DNA from: Xanthobacteraceae bacterium
Lineage (GTDB): Bacteria; Pseudomonadota; Alphaproteobacteria; Rhizobiales; Xanthobacteraceae
Direction: 5' to 3'
Length of the DNA stretch: 64,000 nucleotides
Assembly: GCA_019454205.1 (NCBI GenBank)
Contig: CP075369.1
Location: 124,001 to 188,000 of the forward strand
The position numbers and the translations under genes were made by a program. Of this stretch, positions 32,626 through 42,044 are shown one piece after another. Position 1 is the stretch's first letter. The number at the start of each line of letters is the position of its first letter. The notes under the pieces are model-generated. The model was not told the DNA's origin, searched no databases, and worked only from the letters and a program-made list of their open reading frames with translations.

Positions 32626-34068
32626 ATGCAAAACAAGCTGGCCGCCAAAGCAGGGTTAACATTCGCTTTCTTTTCGCTGTTCGCGGGGATTGCGTTCTTC
32701 TCCGGTTCGCCGCGCGCGGATGCGAGCGATCTCCCCGGCGCGCAGCCCTATGCGAAGCCGGTGGTGCAGCAGCGCATTGGCGGATTTCTTCCGCTCGGCA
32801 TCGGCAAGACCGTCGTGATCGACCTTCCCGTCGATGCCAAGGACGTGCTGGTCGCGAATCCGGCGATTGCGAACGCGGTGATGCGCTCGGCGCGCCGCGC
32901 CTACCTGATCGGCGTGAAGGCCGGCCAGACCAACATCATTTTCTTCGACGCCGACGGCAAACAAATCGCGGCTTATGACATCGAAGTTGCGCTGGATGCG
33001 ACCGGTGTGCGCGCTGCTGTGCAGAAGATCGCGCCGAACGCGCAGATCAAGATCGACGCCATCGGCGACAGCCTTGTGCTCTCCGGCCTCGTCAACAATG
33101 CAGCCGAAGCGGCGCAGATCTTCGACACCGCGTCGCGCCTCGTCGGAGACGCCAACAAGGTCGTGAACGGCCTCACCATCCGCGATCGCGAGCAGGTGCT
33201 GATCAAGGTGACCGTGGCGGAAGTTCAGCGCAACATCCTGAAACAGCTCGGCGTGGACTTGCAGGGCGCCAGCATCAATGTCGGCACGGCGGTCGTGAAC
33301 TTTACGACCAACAACCCGTTCTCCGCGCAGAACCAGACGCTCTCGAACACCGCGATCTCGCCGGTCTTCCAGTTGCCAAATGGCGGCACCGTCACTGCGA
33401 CCGTGCGAGCCATGGAGCAGGCCGGCATCATGCGCACGCTGGCGGAGCCAAACCTGACTGCGATCAGCGGTGAGTCCGCGAAGTTCCTTGCGGGTGGCGA
33501 ATTCCCGATCCCCGCCGGTCAGAGCTGCGATCCCGTCAACGGCTGTCAGATCCAGATTCAATTCAAGCAGTTCGGTGTGGGCCTCGAGTTCACGCCGGTC
33601 GTGCTCGGTGAGGGCCGCATCAGCATGCGGGTTGCGACCGAGGTCAGCGAACTCTCTGCGGAAGGCGCGATCCGTCTTTCGTCCGTCACCATTCCGGCGC
33701 TGCGCGTTCGCCGCGCCAACTCGACGATCGAGCTGCCCTCCGGCGGCACGATCGTGATGGCGGGCCTGCTGCAGGAGCAGACCAAACAGAACATCAACGG
33801 CCTGCCGGGCCTGATGAATCTTCCGGTGCTCGGCACGCTGTTCAAGAGCCGCGACTACATCACGGGCCAGACCGAACTGATGATCATGGTCACGCCCTAT
33901 GTCGTGAAGCCGTCTGCGCGTCAGGATCTGGTGCGGCCGGATGAAGGTTTTGCCAATCCGTCCGATCAGTCGACCGTTCTGATCGGCCGTCTCAACAGGA
34001 TTTACGGCGTTCCCGGTGTCAACGACCCGAAACGTCTCAAGGGCGACTATGGGTTCATTCTGGATTAA
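32626..34068 (+). CDS. cpaC: Flp pilus outer-membrane secretin CpaC (RcpA)
   Basis: A 480-residue secretin forming the outer-membrane pore for the Flp pilus. A signal peptide is followed by the pilus N-domain (PLGIGKTVVIDLPVDAKDVL), a BON-like domain (AVQKIAPNAQIKIDAIGDS) and the secretin barrel with LAEPNLTAISGESAKFLAGG and VPFKSRDY-like LGTLFKSRDYITGQTELMI. AAGGA lies 3 bases before GTG 32617 and 12 before ATG 32626; the ATG is used but the start is unsettled. The BON domain and the separate N-domain protein at 29682 suggest a shared ancestor. Confidence 0.95.
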   Translation: MQNKLAAKAGLTFAFFSLFAGIAFFSGSPRADASDLPGAQPYAKPVVQQRIGGFLPLGIGKTVVIDLPVDAKDVLVANPAIANAVMRSARRAYLIGVKAGQTNIIFFDADGKQIAAYDIEVALDATGVRAAVQKIAPNAQIKIDAIGDSLVLSGLVNNAAEAAQIFDTASRLVGDANKVVNGLTIRDREQVLIKVTVAEVQRNILKQLGVDLQGASINVGTAVVNFTTNNPFSAQNQTLSNTAISPVFQLPNGGTVTATVRAMEQAGIMRTLAEPNLTAISGESAKFLAGGEFPIPAGQSCDPVNGCQIQIQFKQFGVGLEFTPVVLGEGRISMRVATEVSELSAEGAIRLSSVTIPALRVRRANSTIELPSGGTIVMAGLLQEQTKQNINGLPGLMNLPVLGTLFKSRDYITGQTELMIMVTPYVVKPSARQDLVRPDEGFANPSDQSTVLIGRLNRIYGVPGVNDPKRLKGDYGFILD

Positions 34069-34086
34069 GTGTCAGTGGAGCGTGTG

Positions 34087-34815
34087 ATGTCGGTATCAAG
34101 CGTGTTTCGGGTTCGCTGCCGCGCGGCGCTCCTCGTCGGCCTTTTCTCTCTCGCAGTCGCGGGTTGTCAGTCCGACCGGATCGTGACCGGCGGAATTCCG
34201 CATGACTATCGCGATCGTCATCCGATCCAGATCGCGGAAGGCGAACACGCGGTGCAGATGTTCGTCGGCTCCGGCCGCGCAGGTCTGACGCCGGAACAGC
34301 GCGCGCTCGGTGGCAGCCTTGCCGCGCAGTGGCGCCGTTATGGTTCGGGGCCGCTGACGATCCAGATTCCGCAAGGCGTCGCCAACGAGGTTTCGTCGAG
34401 CCGCACCATCAAGGAATTGCGCAGCCTGCTCTCCGCGTCCGGCGTGCCGCCGCGCGCGATTCAGGTTCGCAGCTATCAGCCGCAGAGCGCGGCGAACGTC
34501 GCACCGATCCTGCTGACCTTCCCGACCACGCGCGCACAGGTGGCAAATCGCTGCCACGCCGGCGTGGACGACCTGGGACCGACACCGACATTCCGCTCGA
34601 TGAACAACGAGCCGTATTCGAACTTCGGCTGCGCGACGCAGCACAACCTCGCGCAATCGGTCGCCAATCCCGAAGACCTCGTGCAGCCGCGCGCAGAGAA
34701 TCCGGCTTATGCCGCGCGCCGCCGCACCGTCGTCGACAAATATCGTCAGGGCCAGGATCCCTCGACCACCTATCAGACCAATTCCAACGGCCGTGTGAGC
34801 ACAGTGGGACAGTAA
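34087..34815 (+). CDS. cpaD: Flp pilus lipoprotein CpaD
   Basis: A 242-residue lipoprotein: signal peptide ending in the lipobox AVAGC with the lipidated Cys at 27, then the CpaD domain (TPEQRALGGSLAAQWRRYG). It helps the secretin localise or multimerise. ATG 34087 has GGAG six bases upstream; the frame is open up to GTG 34069 directly after the cpaC stop. Its stop is immediately followed by the cpaE ATG, so the two are coupled. Confidence 0.92.
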   Translation: MSVSSVFRVRCRAALLVGLFSLAVAGCQSDRIVTGGIPHDYRDRHPIQIAEGEHAVQMFVGSGRAGLTPEQRALGGSLAAQWRRYGSGPLTIQIPQGVANEVSSSRTIKELRSLLSASGVPPRAIQVRSYQPQSAANVAPILLTFPTTRAQVANRCHAGVDDLGPTPTFRSMNNEPYSNFGCATQHNLAQSVANPEDLVQPRAENPAYAARRRTVVDKYRQGQDPSTTYQTNSNGRVSTVGQ

Positions 34816-36075
34816 ATGAGACCGGCACCCGCCATAGATCCTAATTCCGTCGCCGCGGAGCCGGAGCGTCACATCGCTCCGGTGCCGCGCATTACGATTC
34901 AGGCGTTCTGCGAAACCGCCGAGCTTGCCCATGCCGTGCAGTCGGCAGGCGCGGACCGGCGCATGGCGCGCGCGCATCTTAAGGTTTCGATGGGCGGGCT
35001 TGCCGCTGCGGACGAAGCCTATCGCAACGCCTCGACGCCGAACGTGATCATGATCGAATACAACGGTCATGGAAACGCGCTGCTGGAAGGCCTCGACCGT
35101 CTGGCGGAAGTCTGCGACGCGGGCACCAAGGTTATCGTTGTCGGCCGCGTCAACGACATCATTCTGTATCGCGAACTCACCCGCCGCGGCGTCAGCGATT
35201 ATCTGGTTTCTCCGCTCTCGACGCTCGATATCGTCGCGTCGATCTCCGGCCTGTTCTCGGCGGCCGATGCCAAGCCGGTAGGACGGATTATCGGCGTGCT
35301 TGGCGCAAAGGGCGGCGTCGGCGCATCTACCGTTGCGCATAACATCGCGTTTGCGATTGCGCGCGATCTCGCGATTGACGCCGTGGTAGCGGACCTCGAC
35401 CTGCCGTTCGGCACCGCGGGCCTCGATTTCAATCAGGACCCGCCGCAAGGCATTGCGGATGCGGTGTTCTCTCCCGACCGCGTCGATACGGCCTTCATCG
35501 ACCGCCTGCTCTCGAAATGCACGGATCACCTGAGCCTGCTTGCTTCGCCGGCGACGCTGGATCGCGAATACGATTTCTCGCCGGAAGCCATCGAGCCGGT
35601 GCTCGATACGCTGCGCGGCTCTGTGCCCTATATCGTGCTCGACCTGCCGCATCTTTGGAGCGGATGGGCGAAGCGCGCGCTGACCGGCGCCGACGAACTC
35701 CTCATCGTCGCTGCGCCGGATCTGCCCAACCTTCGTAACGCGAAAAACATCTACGACTTCGCGAAAGCCGCGCGCCCGAACGACAAGGCGCCGATGTACC
35801 TGCTCAATCAGGTCGGCATTCCGAAGCGTCCGGAAGTCCGCACCGCTGATTTCGCGAAAGCGCTCGAAGCCGAGCCGGTCGCGATCATACCGTTCGAGCC
35901 GCAGTTATTCGGCACCGCTTCGAACAACGGGCAGATGATCGCGGAAGTCGCCGCGAAGCATAAAACCGCCGATACCTTCCTCAGCGTCGCGAAGATGATC
36001 ACCGGCCGCGCGGAAGCCAAGGCACAGAAAAAAGACTTCCTCTCGCCGCTGCTGGCGCGGCTGAAGCGGAAGTAA
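34816..36075 (+). CDS. cpaE: Flp pilus localisation ATPase CpaE (TadZ)
   Basis: A 419-residue protein with a receiver-like N-terminal domain (about residues 20-150) and a ParA/MinD-type ATPase domain with the deviant Walker A motif AKGGVGASTVAHN (about residues 163-175). It localises the pilus machine, often at a cell pole. The ATG starts directly at the cpaD stop, and the protein ends in a basic KKDFLSPLLARLKRK tail. Confidence 0.95.
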   Translation: MRPAPAIDPNSVAAEPERHIAPVPRITIQAFCETAELAHAVQSAGADRRMARAHLKVSMGGLAAADEAYRNASTPNVIMIEYNGHGNALLEGLDRLAEVCDAGTKVIVVGRVNDIILYRELTRRGVSDYLVSPLSTLDIVASISGLFSAADAKPVGRIIGVLGAKGGVGASTVAHNIAFAIARDLAIDAVVADLDLPFGTAGLDFNQDPPQGIADAVFSPDRVDTAFIDRLLSKCTDHLSLLASPATLDREYDFSPEAIEPVLDTLRGSVPYIVLDLPHLWSGWAKRALTGADELLIVAAPDLPNLRNAKNIYDFAKAARPNDKAPMYLLNQVGIPKRPEVRTADFAKALEAEPVAIIPFEPQLFGTASNNGQMIAEVAAKHKTADTFLSVAKMITGRAEAKAQKKDFLSPLLARLKRK

Positions 36076-36113
36076 GCGAAAAGAAATTGGCGTAAGCCGG
36101 GTCGAGGTCGTTC

Positions 36114-37610
36114 ATGTTCGGCAAGAGAGGTTCAGGCGGAAACGCAGGCGTCCGGGAAATGGCCCCGCCGCCCGCGCCGAGCGTGCCGCAGCAGCCGGCG
36201 CCCGGCGTTGCGTTGCCGCCGCGGGTGGTTTCCGATTTTGCGCCGGCCGCCCCCCCGCCGCGCACGCCTTCCGTTCCGGCACCGCCGATCGCTCCGGCGC
36301 CGGTGATGAGCAACCAGCGCTCCGAGAGCTTCTACGAGGTCAAAGGCCAGATCTTCGGCGCACTGATCGAGGCGATCGATCTTACCCAGCTTGCGAAGCT
36401 GGAACCGATCGCGGCACGCGAGGAAATCCGCGACATCGTTACCGAAATCATCGCGATCAAGAACGTTGTGATGTCGATTGCCGAGCAGGAAGAACTGCTC
36501 GACGACATCTGCAACGACGTGCTTGGCTACGGTCCGCTGGAGCCGCTGCTTGCCCGCGACGACATCGCCGACATCATGGTGAACGGCTCGGACACGGTCT
36601 ACATCGAAGTCAAAGGCAAGATTCAGCAGACCGGCATCCGCTTCCGCGACAACCAGCAGCTTCAGAACATCTGCCAGCGCATCGTGAGCCAGGTCGGCCG
36701 CCGCGTGGACGAAGCTTCGCCGATTTGCGACGCGCGCTTGCCCGACGGCTCCCGTGTCAACGTGATCGTGCCACCGCTCTCCATCGATGGCCCCGCGCTC
36801 ACCATTCGTAAGTTCAAGAAGGACAAGCTGAAGCTGGACGATCTCGTCAAGTTCGGCTCGATTTCGGCGCAGGGTTCGGAGTTGCTGAAAATCATCGGCC
36901 GCTGCCGCGTGAACACGCTGATCTCCGGTGGTACCGGCTCCGGTAAGACCACGCTGCTCAATTGCATGACCGCGAACATCGACAACGATGAGCGTATCAT
37001 CACCTGTGAAGACGCGGCCGAATTGCAGCTTCAGCAGCCGCATGTAGTGCGCCTCGAAACGCGGCCGCCGAACCTCGAAGGCGAGGGTCAGGTGACGATG
37101 CGCGATCTGGTGCGGAACTGTCTGCGTATGCGTCCCGAACGCATCATCGTCGGCGAAGTCCGCGGACCCGAGGCGTTCGACCTGTTGCAGGCCATGAACA
37201 CCGGCCATGACGGCTCGATGGGTACGCTGCACGCGAACTCTCCGCGCGAAGCGCTGTCCCGTCTCGAATCCATGATCACGATGGGCGGCTTCTCGCTGCC
37301 GCCGCGCACCATCCGCGAAATGGTGGTGTCGTCGATTGACGTTATCATTCAGGCGTCGCGTATGCGCGACGGCTCGCGCCGTATCACGCATGTCACCGAA
37401 GTGGTCGGCATGGAAGGCGAAGTCGTCACGACGCAGGACCTCTACGTCTTCGAATATCTCGGTGAGGACGCGAACGGCAACATCATCGGCCGCCACCGTT
37501 CCACTGGCATCGGCCAGCCGCGGTTCTGGGATCGCGCAAAATATTACGGCGAGCAGGTGCGTCTGGCGGAAGCGCTCGACGCCTCCGAAACGGACGACTT
37601 CAAGCGATAG
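36114..37610 (+). CDS. cpaF: Flp pilus assembly ATPase CpaF (TadA)
   Basis: A 498-residue GspE/VirB11-family motor ATPase. A Pro/Ala-rich N-terminal stretch of about 60 residues (PPPAPSVPQQPAPG) precedes the core. Walker A is ISGGTGSGKTTLLN (about residues 268-281), and the Walker B/His box region reads RPERIIVGEVRGPEAFDLLQ then SMGTLHANSPREA. It powers pilus assembly at the cytoplasmic face together with TadB and TadC. Confidence 0.97.
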   Translation: MFGKRGSGGNAGVREMAPPPAPSVPQQPAPGVALPPRVVSDFAPAAPPPRTPSVPAPPIAPAPVMSNQRSESFYEVKGQIFGALIEAIDLTQLAKLEPIAAREEIRDIVTEIIAIKNVVMSIAEQEELLDDICNDVLGYGPLEPLLARDDIADIMVNGSDTVYIEVKGKIQQTGIRFRDNQQLQNICQRIVSQVGRRVDEASPICDARLPDGSRVNVIVPPLSIDGPALTIRKFKKDKLKLDDLVKFGSISAQGSELLKIIGRCRVNTLISGGTGSGKTTLLNCMTANIDNDERIITCEDAAELQLQQPHVVRLETRPPNLEGEGQVTMRDLVRNCLRMRPERIIVGEVRGPEAFDLLQAMNTGHDGSMGTLHANSPREALSRLESMITMGGFSLPPRTIREMVVSSIDVIIQASRMRDGSRRITHVTEVVGMEGEVVTTQDLYVFEYLGEDANGNIIGRHRSTGIGQPRFWDRAKYYGEQVRLAEALDASETDDFKR

Positions 37611-37619
37611 GCGCGTGAC

Positions 37620-38600
37620 ATGAGTTCGATGGCCTTCGCATTCCTGATCACTGTCGCCGTCGGCGGCGTAGCTTACGTTTTTCTCTATCCGCTGATCTCC
37701 GGCGAGCGGCGCGCGGAGCAGCGCGTTCGCGAAATCTCGGCGGACGAGATTCATGCAAAACGCAAGAACAAGGGCGCGACCGACAGCACGACCCTGCGCA
37801 AGCAGCAGGTCGAGGAAACGCTGAAGCAGCTCGAGCAGCGCCAGAAGAACGTCAAGAACCCGCCCATCGAAATTCGCCTCAAGCAGGCGGGTCTCCAGAC
37901 CACGAAGAAGACCTTCTTCATCATGAGCGGCGTGGTCGGTCTCGTTGCCGGTTTTCTCGTTTTCACCTTTAGCGGAAATCCGCTGATCGCGCTGCCCGCC
38001 GGCGGTGCGGCTGCGTTCGGCCTGCCGCGTTGGGTGATCGGCTACCTGAAGAAGAAGCGCGAGAAGAAATTCATCGAAGAGCTTCCGAACGCCATCGACG
38101 TCATCGTGCGCGGCGTGAAGGCGGGTCTTCCGGTCGGCGACTGTATCCGCATTGTCGCGAGCGAGACCAGCGAGCCGGTGAAAGGCGAATTCCGCACCAT
38201 CGCTGAAGGACAGGCAATCGGCATGTCGCTCGGCGAGTCGGCGACGAAGTTGTTCGAGCGCGTGCCGCTGGCGGAAGCCAATTTCTTCGGCATCGTGCTT
38301 TCGATTCAGCAGTCCGCGGGCGGTAACCTCTCCGAGGCGCTGGGCAACCTTTCGCGCGTGCTGCGCGAGCGCAAGAAGATGGCAGGCAAGATCAGGGCGA
38401 TGAGTATGGAAGCCAAGGCTTCCGCCGGCATCATCGCTTCGCTGCCCTTCGCGGTGATGCTGCTCGTCTATCTGACCAGCCCCGGCTACATCGAATTGCT
38501 CTGGACCACCGATACCGGCCGCGTGCTGATGGCCGGCTCGGCCCTGTGGATGTCGATCGGCGTCTTTGTCATGAAGCGCATGATCAATTTCGACTTCTAG
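37620..38600 (+). CDS. tadB: Flp pilus inner-membrane platform protein TadB
   Basis: A 326-residue protein of the GspF-related TadB family. A membrane segment at the N-terminus (FAFLITVAVGGVAYVFLYPL) is followed by a charged cytoplasmic stretch with coiled-coil potential (KQQVEETLKQLEQRQKNV), two helices near residues 100-140, the T2SSF domain (VIVRGVKAGLPVGDCIRIVA) and a C-terminal hydrophobic pair. It lies nine bases after cpaF and ten before tadC. Confidence 0.95.
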   Translation: MSSMAFAFLITVAVGGVAYVFLYPLISGERRAEQRVREISADEIHAKRKNKGATDSTTLRKQQVEETLKQLEQRQKNVKNPPIEIRLKQAGLQTTKKTFFIMSGVVGLVAGFLVFTFSGNPLIALPAGGAAAFGLPRWVIGYLKKKREKKFIEELPNAIDVIVRGVKAGLPVGDCIRIVASETSEPVKGEFRTIAEGQAIGMSLGESATKLFERVPLAEANFFGIVLSIQQSAGGNLSEALGNLSRVLRERKKMAGKIRAMSMEAKASAGIIASLPFAVMLLVYLTSPGYIELLWTTDTGRVLMAGSALWMSIGVFVMKRMINFDF

Positions 38601-38610
38601 GAACGCGCGT

Positions 38611-39588
38611 ATGGTCGATCTCATTTACAGCAAGCTCAGCGACCCGCGTTTCATGACGACGCTGCTCACGGCGATTGCCGTGATCGCGACGATCTACACG
38701 CTGGCGATGCCCTACATCTCCGGCGATAGCCTCGACCGCCGCATGAAGACGCTGGCGGTGGAACGCGGCAAGATCCGCGCCCGCGAGCGCGAGAAGCTGG
38801 CGCGCGGCGAGAAGGTGAACCTGCGCCCCACGCCGAAGGCGTTCATGCAGGGGATCGTCGACAAGCTCGATCTGAAGAAGTGGCTCGGCGAGGAAGAAAT
38901 AAAAGCGACGCTGGTACAGGCCGGTTATCGCGGGCAGGGACCGCAGACCACGTTCCTGTTCTTCCGGCTGATCATGCCGATCATCATGTTCTGCTTCGCG
39001 ATCTTCTACCTGTTCGTGCTGGTGGATATCGGCCAGCCCGCAATGGTGCGCATCGCCATCTGTCTCGGCGCGGCGTTCCTCGGCATGAAGCTGCCGCAGC
39101 TGTTCCTGAAGAACATGATCACGCGGCGGCAGACCTCCATCCGCCGTGCTTTCCCCGATGCGCTCGACCTGCTCCTGATCTGCGTCGAATCCGGCATGTC
39201 CATCGACGCCGCGTTCAAGCGCGTCAGCCAGGAAATCGGCTCGCAATCGGTGCCGCTGGCCGAGGAGTTCACGCTGACCACGGCCGAGCTTTCGTATTTG
39301 CAGGACCGCCGCCAGGCGTTCGAAAATCTTTCCGCGCGCACCGGCATCGACGGCGTGAAGGCGGTTTGTACCGCACTGATTCAGGCCGAGCGCTACGGTA
39401 CGCCGCTGGCGCAGGCGTTGCGCGTGCTCGCACAGGAAATCCGCGACCAGCGCATGGCCGAAGCGGAGAAGAAGGCCGCGGCACTGCCGCCAAAGCTCAC
39501 CGTGCCGATGATCCTGTTCTTCCTGCCGGTGCTGTTCATCGTGATCATGGGTCCGGCTGCAATCCGCGTCATGACCGAGATCAAGTAA
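38611..39588 (+). CDS. tadC: Flp pilus inner-membrane platform protein TadC
   Basis: A 325-residue paralogue of TadB with the same layout: N-terminal membrane helix, basic cytoplasmic segment, two central helices (FFRLIMPIIMFCFAIFYLFV) and a T2SSF domain beginning FPDALDLLLICVESGMSIDA, then C-terminal membrane helix. TadB and TadC together form the assembly platform. Last gene of the cpaB-tadC run, ending in a strong terminator. Confidence 0.95.
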   Translation: MVDLIYSKLSDPRFMTTLLTAIAVIATIYTLAMPYISGDSLDRRMKTLAVERGKIRAREREKLARGEKVNLRPTPKAFMQGIVDKLDLKKWLGEEEIKATLVQAGYRGQGPQTTFLFFRLIMPIIMFCFAIFYLFVLVDIGQPAMVRIAICLGAAFLGMKLPQLFLKNMITRRQTSIRRAFPDALDLLLICVESGMSIDAAFKRVSQEIGSQSVPLAEEFTLTTAELSYLQDRRQAFENLSARTGIDGVKAVCTALIQAERYGTPLAQALRVLAQEIRDQRMAEAEKKAAALPPKLTVPMILFFLPVLFIVIMGPAAIRVMTEIK

Positions 39589-39605
39589 CGCCGGCGAAGA
39601 CTCGC

Positions 39606-39642
39606 AAATAAAAAAGCGCCCGCTTCCGGGCGCTTTTTTATT
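39606..39642. terminator. bidirectional terminator between tadC and tadD
   Basis: 12-bp perfect stem AAAAAGCGCCCG / CGGGCGCTTTTT (39611-39622 with 39627-39638), loop CTTC, with A/T runs on both sides. It can end the plus-strand cpa operon and the minus-strand tadD transcript. Confidence 0.9.
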
Positions 39643-39659
39643 CCGGCAATTGCTTTCGG

Positions 39660-40448
39660 TTAAGAGCGCGGATGGTTCCGCGGCTGCTGCTGATCCTTGA
39701 TCATCTGACGGAGCGCGGCGACGTTCTCGCGGGCTTCGTCGGGCGGCAGGTCGCCAGCTGCGATTCTTTCGGCTTCCTCGAACTTGCCTTGCAGCGCCAG
39801 CGACAGCGCAAGGTTCTGGCGCACGCGGCGGTCGGCGCGCGGATGATCGGCGGCGCGGCGCAGGGTCGCCTCCGCCTGTTTGAGGTCTTTCGACAGAATG
39901 TAGGAAAGACCGAGGTTCGAGAGAATCGACGGTTCTTCCGGCACGATCTTGAGCGCGGTCTGGTAGAAGCGGCGCGCTTCCTTGTAGTTGCCGAGCTGAT
40001 CGTAAATCGCGCCCTGCGCGTTCAGGATGCGCCAGTCCGGCCGGTCGGGCGTATGCGAGCGCGACAGCACGTCGAGCGCCTGCTGCAAGCGGCCGACATC
40101 GGCGAGCGCGCGGCCATATTCGGCGAGCAGCCCTTTGTGTTTCGGATTCTTGATCGAAGCCTGTTCGAGTACGGCGACTGCCTGCGCGCGCTGGTCGGTG
40201 CGGCGCAACGCCTGCGCATAGGCGATGGCGGCTGCCGGGTCGCTGTCGTTCGCGCGGTAGCGGTCGCCGAGCCGGTCCACGTTTTCGCGGGCCTGCTCCT
40301 GTGTCGGCGGCGTCGGGATCGAGCCGGTTATGTCGGGATTCTGTTTCGCGGCGCATGCGCCGAGCGAAATCGCGAGCGCGGCTGCAATCGCAATGCGCGA
40401 AACGCCGTTCAGGAAGCCGTGGTGAACGGCGGAGGAGGGGTACTGCAT
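39660..40448 (-). CDS. tadD: Flp pilus assembly lipoprotein TadD (TPR protein)
   Basis: A 262-residue lipoprotein: signal peptide with lipobox LGAC (lipidated Cys32), then about four tetratricopeptide repeats (for example AEYGRALADVGRLQQALDVL and PSILSNLGLSYILSKDLKQA). TadD is the pilotin-like factor for the secretin in Tad systems. It is convergent with tadC, not in the same transcript, which is a common arrangement in Rhizobiales. Confidence 0.92.
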   Translation of the reverse strand: MQYPSSAVHHGFLNGVSRIAIAAALAISLGACAAKQNPDITGSIPTPPTQEQARENVDRLGDRYRANDSDPAAAIAYAQALRRTDQRAQAVAVLEQASIKNPKHKGLLAEYGRALADVGRLQQALDVLSRSHTPDRPDWRILNAQGAIYDQLGNYKEARRFYQTALKIVPEEPSILSNLGLSYILSKDLKQAEATLRRAADHPRADRRVRQNLALSLALQGKFEEAERIAAGDLPPDEARENVAALRQMIKDQQQPRNHPRS

Positions 40449-40605
40449 ACAACAAGCTCCGTGACGGCTCGCTGCAAGCGGTCCGTCGCACGGGGCAGCA
40501 ATAATCCATTAACCCTAATAGGCCGTTAAACCGGCTGCTTTCGCGTGATTCCGGGCCGTGGTAGAGGGCGAAAACCCCGCATTTTCCAAGCGTTTGAGCG
40601 ATTCC

Positions 40606-41982
40606 ATGCATCCCACCCTTGCCGCCTCTTCAAGCAACGCCAAGCCGGTCTGGTGCGTCGATGACGCAAGCTGGAAGAAGGTCGAGGCCGGGCTTCCCGC
40701 CGCAGCGCGCGCATTCGCTAAGGCCGCGGGCTTTCAGGCGGAAGCGGGCCGGCATCTTCTGCTCCCCGATGCGAAGGGCGAAATCGCAGGCTGCCTGTTC
40801 GGGCTGGGCAAGACGGATGCGAAGGACCGCGATCCGTTTCTCGCAGGCAAGCTCGCGAACGTGCTGCCCGGCGGCGACTGGACCTTCGCGCGCGCGCCGG
40901 AAAATGCGCGCCTTGCCGTCCTCGCCTTCGCGCTCGGTTCGTATCGTTTTACGAAGTACCGTCCGCAGAAAGGCGAGCGCCCGCGCCTCGTCGTGCCGTC
41001 CGGCGTCGATGGCGCGGAGATTACGCGCATCGCGGAAGGGGTTTCGCTGGCGCGCGATCTCGTCAACACCCCCGCGAACGATCTCGGCCCGGCCGAGCTG
41101 GAAGCCGCGGTGCGCGCACTCGGAAAGAAACATCGCGCGAAAGTATCCAGCATCGTCGGCACGGCGCTGTTGAAGAAAAACTTTCCGCTGGTCTATGCCG
41201 TCGGACAGGGCAGCGACCGCGCGCCGCGCATCCTCGATCTGGTTTGGGGGAAATCCTCGCATCCGAAGGTGACGCTGGTCGGCAAGGGCGTGTGCTTCGA
41301 TACCGGCGGCCTCGACATCAAGCCCGACAGCGCCATGCTGCTGATGAAGAAGGACATGGGCGGCGCCGCGGCCTCGCTCGCGCTCGCGCACATGATCATG
41401 AGCGCGAAGCTGCCCGTGCGTTTGCGTGTCATCATTCCGGCGGTGGAGAATTCGATCTCCGGCATTGCCTTCCGTCCCGGCGATATTTTCCGGAGCCGCA
41501 AGGGCATCACCGTCGAGATTGGCAACACGGACGCTGAAGGACGGCTCGTGCTCGCCGATGCGCTTGCATGGGGCGACGAGGAAAAGCCGGATCTGATGAT
41601 CGACTTCGCCACGCTCACCGGCGCGGCGCGCGTCGCGCTCGGCCCGGAAATTCCTCCCGCCTTCACCGACGACGACAAGCTCTGGAATGATCTCGCGCGC
41701 TTCGCGGCAAGCGAGAGCGATCCGCTGTGGCGGATGCCGCTCTGGCGTTCGTACATGTCGATGCTGGATTCGAAAATCGCCGACACCAACAATGTTGGCG
41801 GCGGCCATGCGGGCGCGATCACGGCCGCGCTGTTCCTCTCCAAATTCGTCGCACAGGCGAAAAGCTGGATGCACCTCGACATCTTCGCGTGGAATCCGAA
41901 GGAAAGGCCGGGCCGTCCCGAAGGCGGCGAAGCCCATTCCGTGCGTGCGCTGTTCGCGCTGTTAACCGAACGCTACGGCTGA
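40606..41982 (+). CDS. leucyl aminopeptidase family protein (M17)
   Basis: A 458-residue cytosolic M17 metallopeptidase. Both metal-site elements are intact: VGKGVCFDTGGLDIKP with the following MKKDMGGAA, and the family signature NTDAEGRLVLADAL. It removes N-terminal residues from peptides and recycles amino acids. The N-terminal third is poorly conserved in this family, as here. ATG 40606 is used; the open frame extends upstream to 40558. It is closest to the shorter, PepB-like group, so the symbol pepA is not given. Confidence 0.92.
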   Translation: MHPTLAASSSNAKPVWCVDDASWKKVEAGLPAAARAFAKAAGFQAEAGRHLLLPDAKGEIAGCLFGLGKTDAKDRDPFLAGKLANVLPGGDWTFARAPENARLAVLAFALGSYRFTKYRPQKGERPRLVVPSGVDGAEITRIAEGVSLARDLVNTPANDLGPAELEAAVRALGKKHRAKVSSIVGTALLKKNFPLVYAVGQGSDRAPRILDLVWGKSSHPKVTLVGKGVCFDTGGLDIKPDSAMLLMKKDMGGAAASLALAHMIMSAKLPVRLRVIIPAVENSISGIAFRPGDIFRSRKGITVEIGNTDAEGRLVLADALAWGDEEKPDLMIDFATLTGAARVALGPEIPPAFTDDDKLWNDLARFAASESDPLWRMPLWRSYMSMLDSKIADTNNVGGGHAGAITAALFLSKFVAQAKSWMHLDIFAWNPKERPGRPEGGEAHSVRALFALLTERYG

Positions 41983-42044
41983 GGCTTGCGCGGCAGGGCG
42001 CGCGCTGAAATGATACGGCTCCGAAACGAATTATACAGGCTGCC

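Noticed and set aside
36132..38624. An 830-codon open frame on the minus strand opposite cpaF and tadB
   Set aside because: It is a shadow frame caused by the high G+C at third codon positions. The translation is rich in Arg, His and Asp without any domain, and the plus strand carries clear CpaF and TadB motifs. The same applies to the long frames at 12195-14492 (plus), 23707-25971 (minus), 15527-17098 (minus) and 55679-57955 (minus).
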